Positions 7,750-16,915 of a stretch of 64,000 nucleotides of DNA are shown piece after piece. This DNA comes from VFZN01 sp963709325 (lineage in GTDB: Bacteria > Acidobacteriota > Vicinamibacteria > Vicinamibacterales > UBA2999): NCBI GenBank assembly GCA_963709325.1, contig CAVPVV010000003.1, positions 2,914,001 through 2,978,000 of the forward strand, written 5' to 3'. Below the pieces are notes generated by a model, which searched no databases, had not been told where the DNA came from, and was given only the letters and a program-made list of their open reading frames with translations. The translations under genes were made by a program, and so were the position numbers. Within the stretch, counting starts at the first letter, position 1; each line of letters opens with the position of its first letter.

Positions 7750-10094
7750 TCCATCACCCCGAGCCACAGGCAGTCGTCAACCCGCGCCAGCCGCGCGACA
7801 GCGTCGCAGACCTGCGCGACAGCCGTATCGGTGCTGGCGGAGATCGTGAATCCCAGGTGCACGCGAGCATCTTCCGCTCGGGTCGCGCGGTTCTGAACCA
7901 CCAGGCCGGCGCGGCGGACGAGACTCTCGACCCTCCGGTCGAGGCCGGGATGCGGCTCGCCCGTGACGCGCAGGTAATGACGGCGGGTGAGGCGGACGGA
8001 ACTAGGGTCGGCTAGCGGCAGCTGCTGCGGCGCCGGCCAGCGGACGGTATTGTTCTGCGCGAGATCGATCAGGTCGCCGAGCACCGCAGTCGCCGTCGGC
8101 AGCGCGCCGGCGCCTTTGCCGAAGAGACTGAGGTCGCCAGACGCAGCGCACTTCAGGTACACCGCGTTGTATTCCTCTTCGACCGAGGCCAGCAGGTGCC
8201 ATGCCGGCAGCAAGAGCGGTTCGACCGCCACGTCGAGCGCGCCCTCGACACGAGCGGCGCGGGCAATGAGCCGGATCCGGCCGCCGAGCGTCTCGGCCAG
8301 ATCGCAGTCGTGCGGGCCAAGCCCGGTGATGCCGCGCACGCCGAACGCACCCGGCCGCATCCAGGCGCCGAATGCGCGATAGGTGAGAATCGACAGCTTG
8401 GCGGCGGCGTCGCCGCCTTCGAGATCCGCGCGCGGGTCGGCCTCGGCGAACCCGAGAGCCTGCGCCTCGGCGACCGCAGCCTCGACCGGCAACTCTTCCT
8501 GTTCCATTCGCGTCATCACGAAGTTGCACGTGCCATTGAGGATGCCGGCGAAGCTCTCCACTTCGTCGGCCCGGTGGCTCAGGTGACGCAGGATCGGGAG
8601 CGCGGCCGCGGCGGCCGCTTCGCAGTAAAGCGGCGTGGCGGTCCGCTGCGCCAGGACGGCCAACTCGTCGAGCCGGTCGGCGAGGAGCATCGTGTTCGCG
8701 GTGACCACCGGCTTGCCGGCTGCAAGCGCCGCGCGCAACGCGGGCTCGACCGCGGTGCCACCCGCGACCTCGACGACGACGTCCACCTCTGGGTCCGAGA
8801 CCAGTGACAGCGCGTCGCTACCGATCGGAATGCCCTGGGCCAGCGGGCCGCGTTCCTTCGACAGGTTGCGCACGGCAATCCGCGTGACCTGAAAGCGAAC
8901 GCCGTAACGCTCGCGCACCGGCCCCCGCTCACGGACGATCATCTCGAGCAGTCCGCGCCCGACGGTGCCGCACCCGATCAGGCCGATTCGAATATCGCGG
9001 ACCGGCTGCTCGCCGACACCGGAAAAGCGGGCCCGCGTTGCGGGGAGCGTGTCGCCGCCGAACGTACTGGCGCCACGCAGCAAATCCGCGAGCCGCTCCT
9101 GGTCCGCGAGGAACGCGTCGTGGCCGAAATCTGAATCGAGCTTCCAGAGCGAGGACTGCGCCCCGGCGGCCTGCAATTCCCGATGCAGTTCTTCCTGGAG
9201 CGCCCACGGAAAGAGCATGTCGCCGGGGACGCCGACGATGATCGTGTCCGCGGTGACCCGCTCCAGCGCCGCGCGGAGTGCAGCCGGCGAATCGGCGATC
9301 GACCCGCGATCGATGGCCTCGCTGAGGAGCAGGAACGTTCTCATCGGGAACTGTTCAGCGAAGCGGCGGCCGTGATGGTCGAGATACTCGGCGACGGGTG
9401 GACGCTCGAGTCCTGGCACGAGACGGCCGAATCGCACATCCAGCTCGACGCGGCCGCGATATGTCAGCATGCCCAGCTGCCGGGCCCGGCTCATCCCGGT
9501 CGTGACGTCGCCGTTGCGCCAACCGTCACGCACCAGCTCCCGCTGCAGGTGGCGCGTCGCCGTGCCCCAGCCGTCGGGCCGCAGGCCCGCCGAGATCGTG
9601 ACGAGGCGCCGGCAGCGCGCCGAGTGGCGCACCGCGAACGCGACGCCGACCATGCCGCCGAGGCTCGCGCCGACGAACGTCACCGGCGTCGTACATCCGC
9701 AGCCTTCGAGCCAGGTGGCAACCAGATCGGCGAGGCCGAGGACCGAGATTGTCGTCGTAGCCTCAGGGTTATCGAAGCCGTGCCAGGTCGAGCCATTGCC
9801 CGGCCAGCACGGACAGAGGACCGTCGTGGTCGCGGGATCGATGAGCCCGGCGCCCGCCATCGACGGCCACCACGGGTCTACCCCGCCTTCCTGCGCCGGA
9901 CGGCCGTCGCCAAATGGAAACGGCGAGGCGGTGATCCCGCCGACGATCACTGCGACCGGCGCCGTCCCGAGCTCCGGTCCGTACACCCAACCGCCGAGCA
10001 CCACATCGTCGAGCAGCTGTCCTTCGACGGTGAGCGATGGCCGATGCACCCGGAGTGGCCGTGGCGCGAGGGCGGCAAGGGTGGGAACGGGCAT
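7746..10094 (-). CDS. Fusion: homoserine O-acetyltransferase (MetX-like) + homoserine dehydrogenase
   Basis: A 782-residue fusion of two consecutive steps. Residues 1 to about 350 form an alpha/beta-hydrolase MetX-like acyltransferase with a complete triad by position: Ser144 in 'GASLGGM', Asp292 in 'VPGDMLFP', His325 in 'DFGHDAFL'. Residues from about 365 are a homoserine dehydrogenase: 'IRIGLIGCGTVGRG', 'GILNGTCNFVMTRM', 'GFAEADPRADLEGGDAAAKL', then a C-terminal ACT-like segment ('RRHYLRVTGEPHPGLDRR'). The dehydrogenase would make homoserine and the attached domain would acylate it toward methionine. Succinyl rather than acetyl specificity cannot be excluded. Start ATG at 10094; no strong ribosome binding site. 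Downstream coupling to the PLP enzyme is by ATGA. Confidence 0.9.
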   Translation of the reverse strand: MPVPTLAALAPRPLRVHRPSLTVEGQLLDDVVLGGWVYGPELGTAPVAVIVGGITASPFPFGDGRPAQEGGVDPWWPSMAGAGLIDPATTTVLCPCWPGNGSTWHGFDNPEATTTISVLGLADLVATWLEGCGCTTPVTFVGASLGGMVGVAFAVRHSARCRRLVTISAGLRPDGWGTATRHLQRELVRDGWRNGDVTTGMSRARQLGMLTYRGRVELDVRFGRLVPGLERPPVAEYLDHHGRRFAEQFPMRTFLLLSEAIDRGSIADSPAALRAALERVTADTIIVGVPGDMLFPWALQEELHRELQAAGAQSSLWKLDSDFGHDAFLADQERLADLLRGASTFGGDTLPATRARFSGVGEQPVRDIRIGLIGCGTVGRGLLEMIVRERGPVRERYGVRFQVTRIAVRNLSKERGPLAQGIPIGSDALSLVSDPEVDVVVEVAGGTAVEPALRAALAAGKPVVTANTMLLADRLDELAVLAQRTATPLYCEAAAAAALPILRHLSHRADEVESFAGILNGTCNFVMTRMEQEELPVEAAVAEAQALGFAEADPRADLEGGDAAAKLSILTYRAFGAWMRPGAFGVRGITGLGPHDCDLAETLGGRIRLIARAARVEGALDVAVEPLLLPAWHLLASVEEEYNAVYLKCAASGDLSLFGKGAGALPTATAVLGDLIDLAQNNTVRWPAPQQLPLADPSSVRLTRRHYLRVTGEPHPGLDRRVESLVRRAGLVVQNRATRAEDARVHLGFTISASTDTAVAQVCDAVARLARVDDCLWLGVME

Positions 10095-10102
10095 GAGCGA
10101 AG

Positions 10103-10212
10103 GGTCCGACGCCCAAGCCTATACCACAAAGCAACAAATCTATCTACATAGATGCCATGCACCCGGTCCGACAGGAGCGACGGGTTCGACAGCCAGGAGC
10201 CTCGGGTCCGAC
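10103..10212. repeat. Cluster of GGTCCGAC octamers
   Basis: The 121-base gap upstream of the MetX-Hom fusion contains GGTCCGAC at 10103-10110, 10165-10172 and 10205-10212, and a one-mismatch copy GGTTCGAC at 10183-10190. All are in the same orientation at irregular spacing. They may be decayed copies of a dispersed repeat or protein-binding sites. I looked here for a SAM-responsive riboswitch and did not recognise one. Confidence 0.45.
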
Positions 10213-10215
10213 CGC

Positions 10216-11235
<1,020 letters not shown>

Positions 11236-11249
11236 GATGCCACCGCTCG

Positions 11250-11420
11250 CTACGCGCCGGTCAGCGTCCGCACCCGGACCAGCCAATGGTTGGCGGCAAT
11301 GAAGAGTGTGCCGTAACCCCCACGCGACGTTGCCGAGCGGCACGCCGACGACGATGCGGCCGAGGCGTGTTCCGTCTGGCGTAAACACGTGCACGCCGCC
11401 TGGCCCGGTTGCGGGTCCGC
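11250..11420 (-). pseudogene. SMP-30/gluconolactonase C-terminal remnant
   Basis: On the minus strand, one frame encodes 'GPGGVHVFTPDGTRLGRIVV' followed by 'GVPLGNVAWG', and the next frame continues 'YGTLFIAANHWLVRVRTLTG' to a stop at 11250-11252. Together these match the last beta-propeller blades of the SMP-30/gluconolactonase family. Rejoining them needs one G removed from the GGGGG run at about 11309-11313. Upstream of 'GPGGV' no propeller sequence can be followed, so only about 50 residues remain. It directly precedes the LLM oxidoreductase start. The lactonase function is lost here whatever the cause of the frameshift. Confidence 0.7.
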
Positions 11421-11784
11421 ACGGGCCATATCGCGGCCATCGTACGCCACGCGGGCGCTGCTCGATCGAGCACGCCGCGGCCTGCTCCGCCTTCACAGGC
11501 CAGCCTCAAATCTGTGCTGCTGCAGCACAAAAACGCGATCTGCATGAGTTGTGCTTCGCGCCGAGCGGCCGCGAAGGCGCGTGCAGTCGAGCGCCAGCGC
11601 GTGACGTCGTGACATCCGTGGCCGGGCTGGCCTGCTTTTTTCAGCCTGCCTCGCCCGAATGAGGCCGCAGCGCATCGATTCGTGCCCCAACGTTCCGCCA
11701 GGCCCCCCTGCCTGTGTTCGCCCTTTGTGGGGCGTAACTGACAACACGTCGTGCTTCGCGGCTCTGTCCAGCGCAGGGCCTTGG
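11421..11784. other. Intergenic leader with IR and hairpin, upstream of the first FN3 gene
   Basis: No gene is recognised between the gluconolactonase remnant and the first FN3 gene. The stretch holds a 7-bp inverted repeat TGTGCTG-ctg-CAGCACA (11513-11529) and, further on, GGCC-gggct-GGCC followed three bases later by TTTTTT (about 11622-11641). On the plus strand this reads as a short intrinsic-terminator shape placed about 145 bases before the gene start, as in attenuated leaders. I could not match it to a known riboswitch class. Confidence 0.4.
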
Positions 11785-13836
11785 GTGACTGCTGTGCGTA
11801 GTATTTCGTTTCGTTCGACCGTGCCTGCCGTGTTGACGGCAGGCCTGATGCTGCTGGTTCTGAGTGTGGCGTCTGCGCAGGCGCAAACCACTGTCACCGC
11901 CACGTGGGACCCGAACTCGGACGCGTACACCGCGGGCTACCGCGTCTACTACGGCACCTCTTCGGGCTCCTATCAGTGGAGCGTCGACGCGGGCAGCCAG
12001 CTGAGCGCTCCGATCAACGTGTCCCCTGGCAGCATGTATTACTTTGCTGTTCGCGCCTACAACTCGCTCACGGAATACGGTCCGGCGTCCTCCGAAGCGG
12101 CGCTCGACCTTCGCCCGCCGACGGCACAGATCACCGCCACGGTCGGCGCCAACAACGTGGCGACCGTCAGCTGGCAGGCCGGCGGCAACGCGACATCCGC
12201 GTCGATCAACGGCACCGCGGTGGCGTTGTCCGGTTCGACGACGGTGACGATCAGCGCCCAGACGACGTTCACGCTCACCGCACGCAACGCCACCGGCCAG
12301 ACCGCGACGGCGAGCGCCACCGTGTCGACGATTCCGTCGCCGACCGCACAAATCAGCTCCACGCTCGGTGCCAACAACCTGGCCACCCTGACGTGGCAGA
12401 CCACCAACGCCACGTCCGTCACGATCAATGGCGGTCCCGCGGCGCTGTCAGGAACGGCGACGATAACCGTGAACGTGCAGACGAGCTTCACGATCGTCGC
12501 GACGAATGCCGCGGGCCAGACGGCGACGGCCGTGACGGTCGTCACCCCGACCGCGGGAGCGCCGACCGCGCAAATCACGGCGACATTGGGCGCCAACAAT
12601 GTCGCGACGGTGACGTGGCAGACGACCAACGCCACCTCCGCCACCATTAATGGCACGGCGGTCGGGTTGTCGGGCAGTACCACCACGCCAGTGACGGCGC
12701 CGACGACCTTCACCCTGGTTTCGCGCAACGCCGCGGGCCAGACGGCCACCGCCAGCGCGACGGTCACCCCGACCGCCGCACCGGCGCCGACTGCGCAGAT
12801 CACCGCCACCCTGCAGACGAACAACACCGCGCTGGTGAGTTGGCAGACGACCAACGCCGCGTCGGCAGCGATCAATGGCACCTCGGTGGCGCTGTCCGGT
12901 TCGTCGAGCGTCGCCGTGAGTGCGACCACCACGTTCACGCTGGTCGGGACCGCGGCTGACGGTCGCACCGCGACCGCCAGCGCCACGGTAACGGTGCCGA
13001 CGCAGACCGCACCTGGGGCGCCCTCCAGCATGACCGCGTCGGTGTCCGGTTCGCGCGCCACCCTCGGCTGGCGAGCTCCGACCAGTGGCAGCTCGCCGAG
13101 CAGCTACCTCCTCGACGTCGGCACGGCGTCTGGCACGTCGAATGTCGCCGCCAGTTACAACGTCGGCAACACTCTCGGCGTCTACGGCGACCTGCCGCGC
13201 GGCACCTACTACGCTCGCGTGAGAGCGGCCAATGGCACGGGCGTTTCGCTCTTCTCGAACGAGGTGCGATTCTCGATTGGCAAGAAGCTGCGGACGCCGA
13301 CCGGCTTCAGGGTGTCGTGGACGGGGACGACTGCCACGCTGTCCTGGACGGCCTCGGCCGCCGACGGAGTCGACGAAGAGCCGACCAACTACGTGCTCGA
13401 AGCGGGCACGGCTCCGGGTGCGAGCAATGTCGCGACCGTCAACGTCGGGAACACCACGACGTTCCGAACCGAGGTTTCGTCGGGCAACTACTTCGTGCGG
13501 GTGAAGGCCCAGAACTCGCTCGGTGAATCGGATCCGTCCGAGGAGCTCGAGATTCGCGCGCCAGGCACGCCACAGGCACCGACTGCGCTGATCTCGGTCG
13601 GGTCGGGCGGGCGCGTCGATCTGCGATGGACCGCGTCCGCGGGTGGCTACGCGCCGGCCGGGTACGTGATCGAAGCAGGAAGCGCTCCGGGCCGCTCCGA
13701 CCTGGCGAGCCTGCGGGTTGGCAACGTAACCCGCTTCACGACCACCGCGCCTCCGGGGGTGTATTACGTGCGGGTGCGGGCCTACAACGAGAAGGGCAAC
13801 AGCCTTCCCTCGAACGAAGTCGTGATCAGGCCGTGA
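11785..13836 (+). CDS. Secreted fibronectin type III / Ig-like repeat protein 1
   Basis: A 683-residue exported protein. The GTG at 11785 is chosen because the paralogue downstream starts with the same GTG-ACT in the same GGGTGACT context. Layout: signal peptide to about residue 34 ('GLMLLVLSVASAQAQ'); FN3 domain ('TWDPNSDAYTAGYRVYYGTS') to about 112; four divergent Ig-like repeats of about 75 residues starting 'PTAQIT' (about 112-408); three further FN3 domains at about 410-683, each with 'NVGN' and 'YYARVRA/YFVRVKA' strands. No anchor, enzyme domain or sorting signal is visible. It is probably a surface or extracellular binding protein; ligand unknown. First of three tandem paralogues. Confidence 0.85.
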   Translation: MTAVRSISFRSTVPAVLTAGLMLLVLSVASAQAQTTVTATWDPNSDAYTAGYRVYYGTSSGSYQWSVDAGSQLSAPINVSPGSMYYFAVRAYNSLTEYGPASSEAALDLRPPTAQITATVGANNVATVSWQAGGNATSASINGTAVALSGSTTVTISAQTTFTLTARNATGQTATASATVSTIPSPTAQISSTLGANNLATLTWQTTNATSVTINGGPAALSGTATITVNVQTSFTIVATNAAGQTATAVTVVTPTAGAPTAQITATLGANNVATVTWQTTNATSATINGTAVGLSGSTTTPVTAPTTFTLVSRNAAGQTATASATVTPTAAPAPTAQITATLQTNNTALVSWQTTNAASAAINGTSVALSGSSSVAVSATTTFTLVGTAADGRTATASATVTVPTQTAPGAPSSMTASVSGSRATLGWRAPTSGSSPSSYLLDVGTASGTSNVAASYNVGNTLGVYGDLPRGTYYARVRAANGTGVSLFSNEVRFSIGKKLRTPTGFRVSWTGTTATLSWTASAADGVDEEPTNYVLEAGTAPGASNVATVNVGNTTTFRTEVSSGNYFVRVKAQNSLGESDPSEELEIRAPGTPQAPTALISVGSGGRVDLRWTASAGGYAPAGYVIEAGSAPGRSDLASLRVGNVTRFTTTAPPGVYYVRVRAYNEKGNSLPSNEVVIRP

Positions 13837-13850
13837 GCGCACTGGATTCG

Positions 13851-13880
13851 GTGAGGGCGGGTTTTCGCAGACGCCCTCAC
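13851..13880 (+). terminator. Terminator-like hairpin after FN3 gene 1
   Basis: A perfect 9-bp stem, GTGAGGGCG (13851-13859) with CGCCCTCAC (13872-13880), and a 12-base loop, starting 15 bases after the stop of the first FN3 gene. There is no U-tract, so it may be a weak terminator or a 3'-end stabilising hairpin. Confidence 0.5.
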
Positions 13881-14280
13881 CGCGTTCTTCGCTGTAAGAC
13901 CTACACGCCGTGTAAGTTCTGCTCAGTCTGCTTACACGCGACGAGTAGGGCTCGAAGACCCCCCAAGCGACACGAGCGCCCTCGAGAGTTCAGCCAGGAA
14001 ACTGGCCCTGTTTTAGCAAGGCGGGCGCCGGTTCCGATCCGGACTGATGCGCCGCAGCCTCTCGAAATCAACGCCGGTCATACGCGCCAAATTCGTCTGG
14101 GGCAACCGCCCCGGAGGCTCCCCCAACGGTCATCAGGTAGCCCCCCTCACCGACTTCCGGCGGACGCCGTCGGTGATTCGTGCACGGACGTTCCCCCGCG
14201 TCCACCCAGGCGCTCGCGCCTAACCCCCTAAGTGCAGCGCAGTTCTTGACGTAAGGCGGCCGTGTGAACGCGGGCCATGG
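13881..14280 (+). other. Long intergenic leader of FN3 gene 2, structured, no gene
   Basis: About 400 bases without a supportable gene. Two further inverted repeats are present: CGTGTAAG (13909-13916) with CTTACACG (13931-13938), and CACCGAC (14148-14154) with GTCGGTG (14169-14175). The first is a perfect 8-bp dyad that could bind a regulator or fold in RNA; the second lies about 105 bases before the start. I could not identify a promoter with confidence or match a known riboswitch (no GEMM-type core seen). Confidence 0.4.
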
Positions 14281-16788
14281 GTGACTACCGTGGGGATTTC
14301 CTTGTTCCGTTCGAAGGTGTTGACCGCGCTGGCGGCAGCACTTCTACTTCTGGTCTGTGCAGCGGCGACTGCGTCGGCGCAAACGGTGACGGCTTCGTGG
14401 GACCGCAACGCCGATTCCTATACGGCGGGGTACCGGCTGTATTACGGCACGGCGTCGGGGACTTATCAGTGGAGCCTCGACGCCGGTAACCAAGTCAGCG
14501 CGCCGGTCAACCTCTCCCCCGGCAACGTTTACTACTTCGTGGTTCGCGCCTACAACGCGCAGTACGCCTACGGTGCGGCGTCCAATGAAACCACCGTCGA
14601 TCTGCGCTCGACTCCGCCGACCGCACAAATCACCTCCACGCTCGGCGCCAACAACCAGGCCACCCTGACATGGCGGACCACCAACGCCACCTCGGCCACC
14701 ATCAACGGCGGTGCCGTGGCGCTGTCCGGCACGACGACGATAACCGTCAACGTGGAGACGAGCTTCACGCTGGTCGCGCGAAATGCCGCGGGCCAGACCG
14801 GGACGGCCACGACGATCGTCAGCCCGGCAGCACCCTCGGCGCCGACCGCGCAGATCACGGCGACCCTGGGGGCGAACAACGTCGCGACCGTGACGTGGCG
14901 GACCACGAACGCCACCTCCGCCACCATCAACGGCGCCGGCGTCGCCCTGTCGGGTACGACCACAACTACCGTGAGCGGTCAAACAACATTCACGCTCGTG
15001 GCACGAAATGCCGCCGGTCAGACGGCAACGGCGAGTGCCACGGTGACACCATCGGCACCCTCGGCACCGACCGCGCAGATCACGGCAACCCTGGGGGCGA
15101 ACAACGTCGCGACCGTGACGTGGCGGACCACGAACGCCACCTCCGCCACCATCAACGGCGCCGGCGTCGCCCTGTCGGGTACGACCACAACTACCGTGAG
15201 CGGTCAAACAACATTCACGCTCGTGGCACGAAATGCCGCCGGTCAGACGGCAACGGCGAGTGCCACCGTGACACCATCGGCACCCTCGGCACCGACCGCG
15301 CAGATCACGGCAACCCTGGGGGCGAACAACGTCGCGACCGTGACGTGGCGGACCACGAACGCCACCTCCGCCACCATCAACGGCGCCGGCGTCGCCCTGT
15401 CGGGTACGACCACAACTACCGTGAGCGGTCAAACAACATTCACGCTCGTGGCACGAAATGCCGCCGGTCAGACGGCAACGGCGAGTGCCACCGTGACACC
15501 ATCGGCACCCTCGGCGCCGACCGCGCAGATCACGGCAACCCTGGGGGCGAACAACGTCGCGACCGTGACGTGGCGGACCACGAACGCCACCTCCGCCACC
15601 ATCAACGGCGCCGGCGTCGCCCTGTCGGGTACGACCACAACTACCGTGAGCGGTCAAACAACATTCACGCTCGTGGCACGAAATGCCGCCGGTCAGACGG
15701 CAACGGCGAGTGCCACGGTGACACCATCGGCACCCTCGGCACCGACCGCGCAGATCACGGCAACCCTGGGGGCGAACAACGTCGCGACCGTGACGTGGCG
15801 GACCACGAACGCCACCTCCGCCACCATCAACGGCGCCGGCGTCGCCCTGTCGGGTACGACCACAACTACCGTGAGCGGTCAAACAACATTCACGCTCGTG
15901 GCACGAAATGCCGCCGGCCAGACGGCGACCGCCAGTGCCACGGTCACGGCGACTTCGCCAACGCCGGGAGCTCCGACGAGCATGGCGGCCTCGGTGGCCG
16001 GCTCGCGCGTGACTCTCAGCTGGCGGCCGTCGACGACGGGGGCTGCACCGACGTCCTACATCATCGACGTCAGCACGACGTCGGGCGCCTCGAACATCGC
16101 CCAGGGCTACAACGTGGGTAATGTCCTCAGCGTCGCCGGCGACCTCGGGAAGGGAACCTATTACGCGCGCGTCAGGGCCGCGAACGCCGCCGGCGTGTCG
16201 GCCAGCTCCAACGAAGTGCGGTTCTCGGTCGGAAAGAAGTTGCGGACACCGGGCAGCCTGGCGGTGAACTGGACCGGCACGACGGCGACGCTCTCGTGGA
16301 CGGCGCCCGCCGCTGACGGAGTCGACGAGGTCGCGACCAGCTACGTCGTCGAGGCCGGCACGTCCCCCGGTTCGAGCAATGTCGGCACCGTGAACGTGGG
16401 GAACACGACCACGATCCGCGCCGACGTTCCGTCCGGCACGTACTACGTGCGCGTCCGGGCGCTGAACGACTACGGCGAGTCGGATGCGTCCGACGATGTC
16501 GAGGTCCGCGCGCCGGGCGCGCCTCACGCACCCGCCAGTCTGGTGTCGAGGGGGTCCAGCGGGGATGTCAATCTCTCGTGGAGCGCGCCGAACGGCGGCC
16601 CCCCGCCAGCTGGTTATGTGATCGAGGCGGGGAGCGCCCCGGGCCTGGCCGACCTCGCGAGCCTCAACGTGGGTAACGTCACCAGCTTCACCACGACGGC
16701 GCCGCCGGGTGTGTATTACGTCCGTGTCAGGGCCGTCAACGATCGGGGCACGAGTGCTCCCTCTAACGAGGTTGTCGTTCAACGATGA
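14281..16788 (+). CDS. Secreted fibronectin type III / Ig-like repeat protein 2
   Basis: An 835-residue exported paralogue of the gene before it. Signal peptide to about residue 34 ('ALLLLVCAAATASAQ'), an N-terminal FN3 domain ('SYTAGYRLYYGTASGTYQWS'), six Ig-like repeats of 75 residues (about 113-560) each beginning 'PTAQIT' and containing 'TTNATSATING' and 'TFTLVARNAAGQT', then three FN3 domains to the C-terminus. Repeats 2-6 are almost identical at DNA level. The start is GTG at 14281. The minus strand is also open along the gene because of composition, but nothing recognisable is encoded there. Likely extracellular adhesive or binding protein; no catalytic domain. Confidence 0.85.
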   Translation: MTTVGISLFRSKVLTALAAALLLLVCAAATASAQTVTASWDRNADSYTAGYRLYYGTASGTYQWSLDAGNQVSAPVNLSPGNVYYFVVRAYNAQYAYGAASNETTVDLRSTPPTAQITSTLGANNQATLTWRTTNATSATINGGAVALSGTTTITVNVETSFTLVARNAAGQTGTATTIVSPAAPSAPTAQITATLGANNVATVTWRTTNATSATINGAGVALSGTTTTTVSGQTTFTLVARNAAGQTATASATVTPSAPSAPTAQITATLGANNVATVTWRTTNATSATINGAGVALSGTTTTTVSGQTTFTLVARNAAGQTATASATVTPSAPSAPTAQITATLGANNVATVTWRTTNATSATINGAGVALSGTTTTTVSGQTTFTLVARNAAGQTATASATVTPSAPSAPTAQITATLGANNVATVTWRTTNATSATINGAGVALSGTTTTTVSGQTTFTLVARNAAGQTATASATVTPSAPSAPTAQITATLGANNVATVTWRTTNATSATINGAGVALSGTTTTTVSGQTTFTLVARNAAGQTATASATVTATSPTPGAPTSMAASVAGSRVTLSWRPSTTGAAPTSYIIDVSTTSGASNIAQGYNVGNVLSVAGDLGKGTYYARVRAANAAGVSASSNEVRFSVGKKLRTPGSLAVNWTGTTATLSWTAPAADGVDEVATSYVVEAGTSPGSSNVGTVNVGNTTTIRADVPSGTYYVRVRALNDYGESDASDDVEVRAPGAPHAPASLVSRGSSGDVNLSWSAPNGGPPPAGYVIEAGSAPGLADLASLNVGNVTSFTTTAPPGVYYVRVRAVNDRGTSAPSNEVVVQR
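14626..15975 (+). repeat. Six tandem 225-bp repeats encoding Ig-like modules
   Basis: The motif CAAAT/CAGATCAC recurs at 14626, 14851, 15076, 15301, 15526 and 15751, an exact 225-bp (75-codon) period. The first unit is divergent. Units from 14851 differ only at scattered single bases, for example GCGACC versus GCAACC, CCACCGTG versus CCACGGTG and TCGGCGCC versus TCGGCACC; the last unit diverges at its 3' end. This indicates very recent in-frame amplification and a tract likely to vary in copy number between cells or to collapse in assemblies. Confidence 0.95.
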
Positions 16789-16794
16789 TCATCG

Positions 16795-16860
16795 GGGGTG
16801 ATGAAGTCACACCCCGTGTAGATCCGACCGGGTACCGCCGATACATTAAGTGATCGGCGG
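16795..16860 (+). promoter_or_regulatory. Two inverted repeats between FN3 genes 2 and 3
   Basis: GGGGTG (16795-16800) pairs with CACCCC (16810-16815) just after the stop of FN3 gene 2, a short terminator-like stem without a U-tract. It is followed by a perfect 8-bp dyad, CCGCCGAT (16835-16842) and ATCGGCGG (16853-16860), separated by the AT-rich ACATTAAGTG. The second lies 56 bases before the next start and may be an operator or a leader hairpin. Confidence 0.45.
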
Positions 16861-16915
16861 TAGCCCACCAAGATCCCCCCAGGGCACACCAAATCGATCG
16901 AGCCTGGTGTCCCTG

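Noticed and set aside
10095..10215. Possible SAM riboswitch upstream of the MetX-Hom fusion.
   Set aside because: No SAM-I, SAM-II or SAM-IV core could be recognised in the 121 bases; only GGTCCGAC repeats are seen.
14626..15975. CRISPR-like regular repeat.
   Set aside because: Units are 225 bp, contiguous with no spacers, and stay in one coding frame as 75-residue Ig-like modules.
14344..16782. Long open frame antisense to FN3 gene 2 (about 812 codons).
   Set aside because: It mirrors the 225-bp repeat composition, encodes low-complexity Arg/Gly-rich text, and the plus strand has a signal peptide and recognisable FN3 domains.
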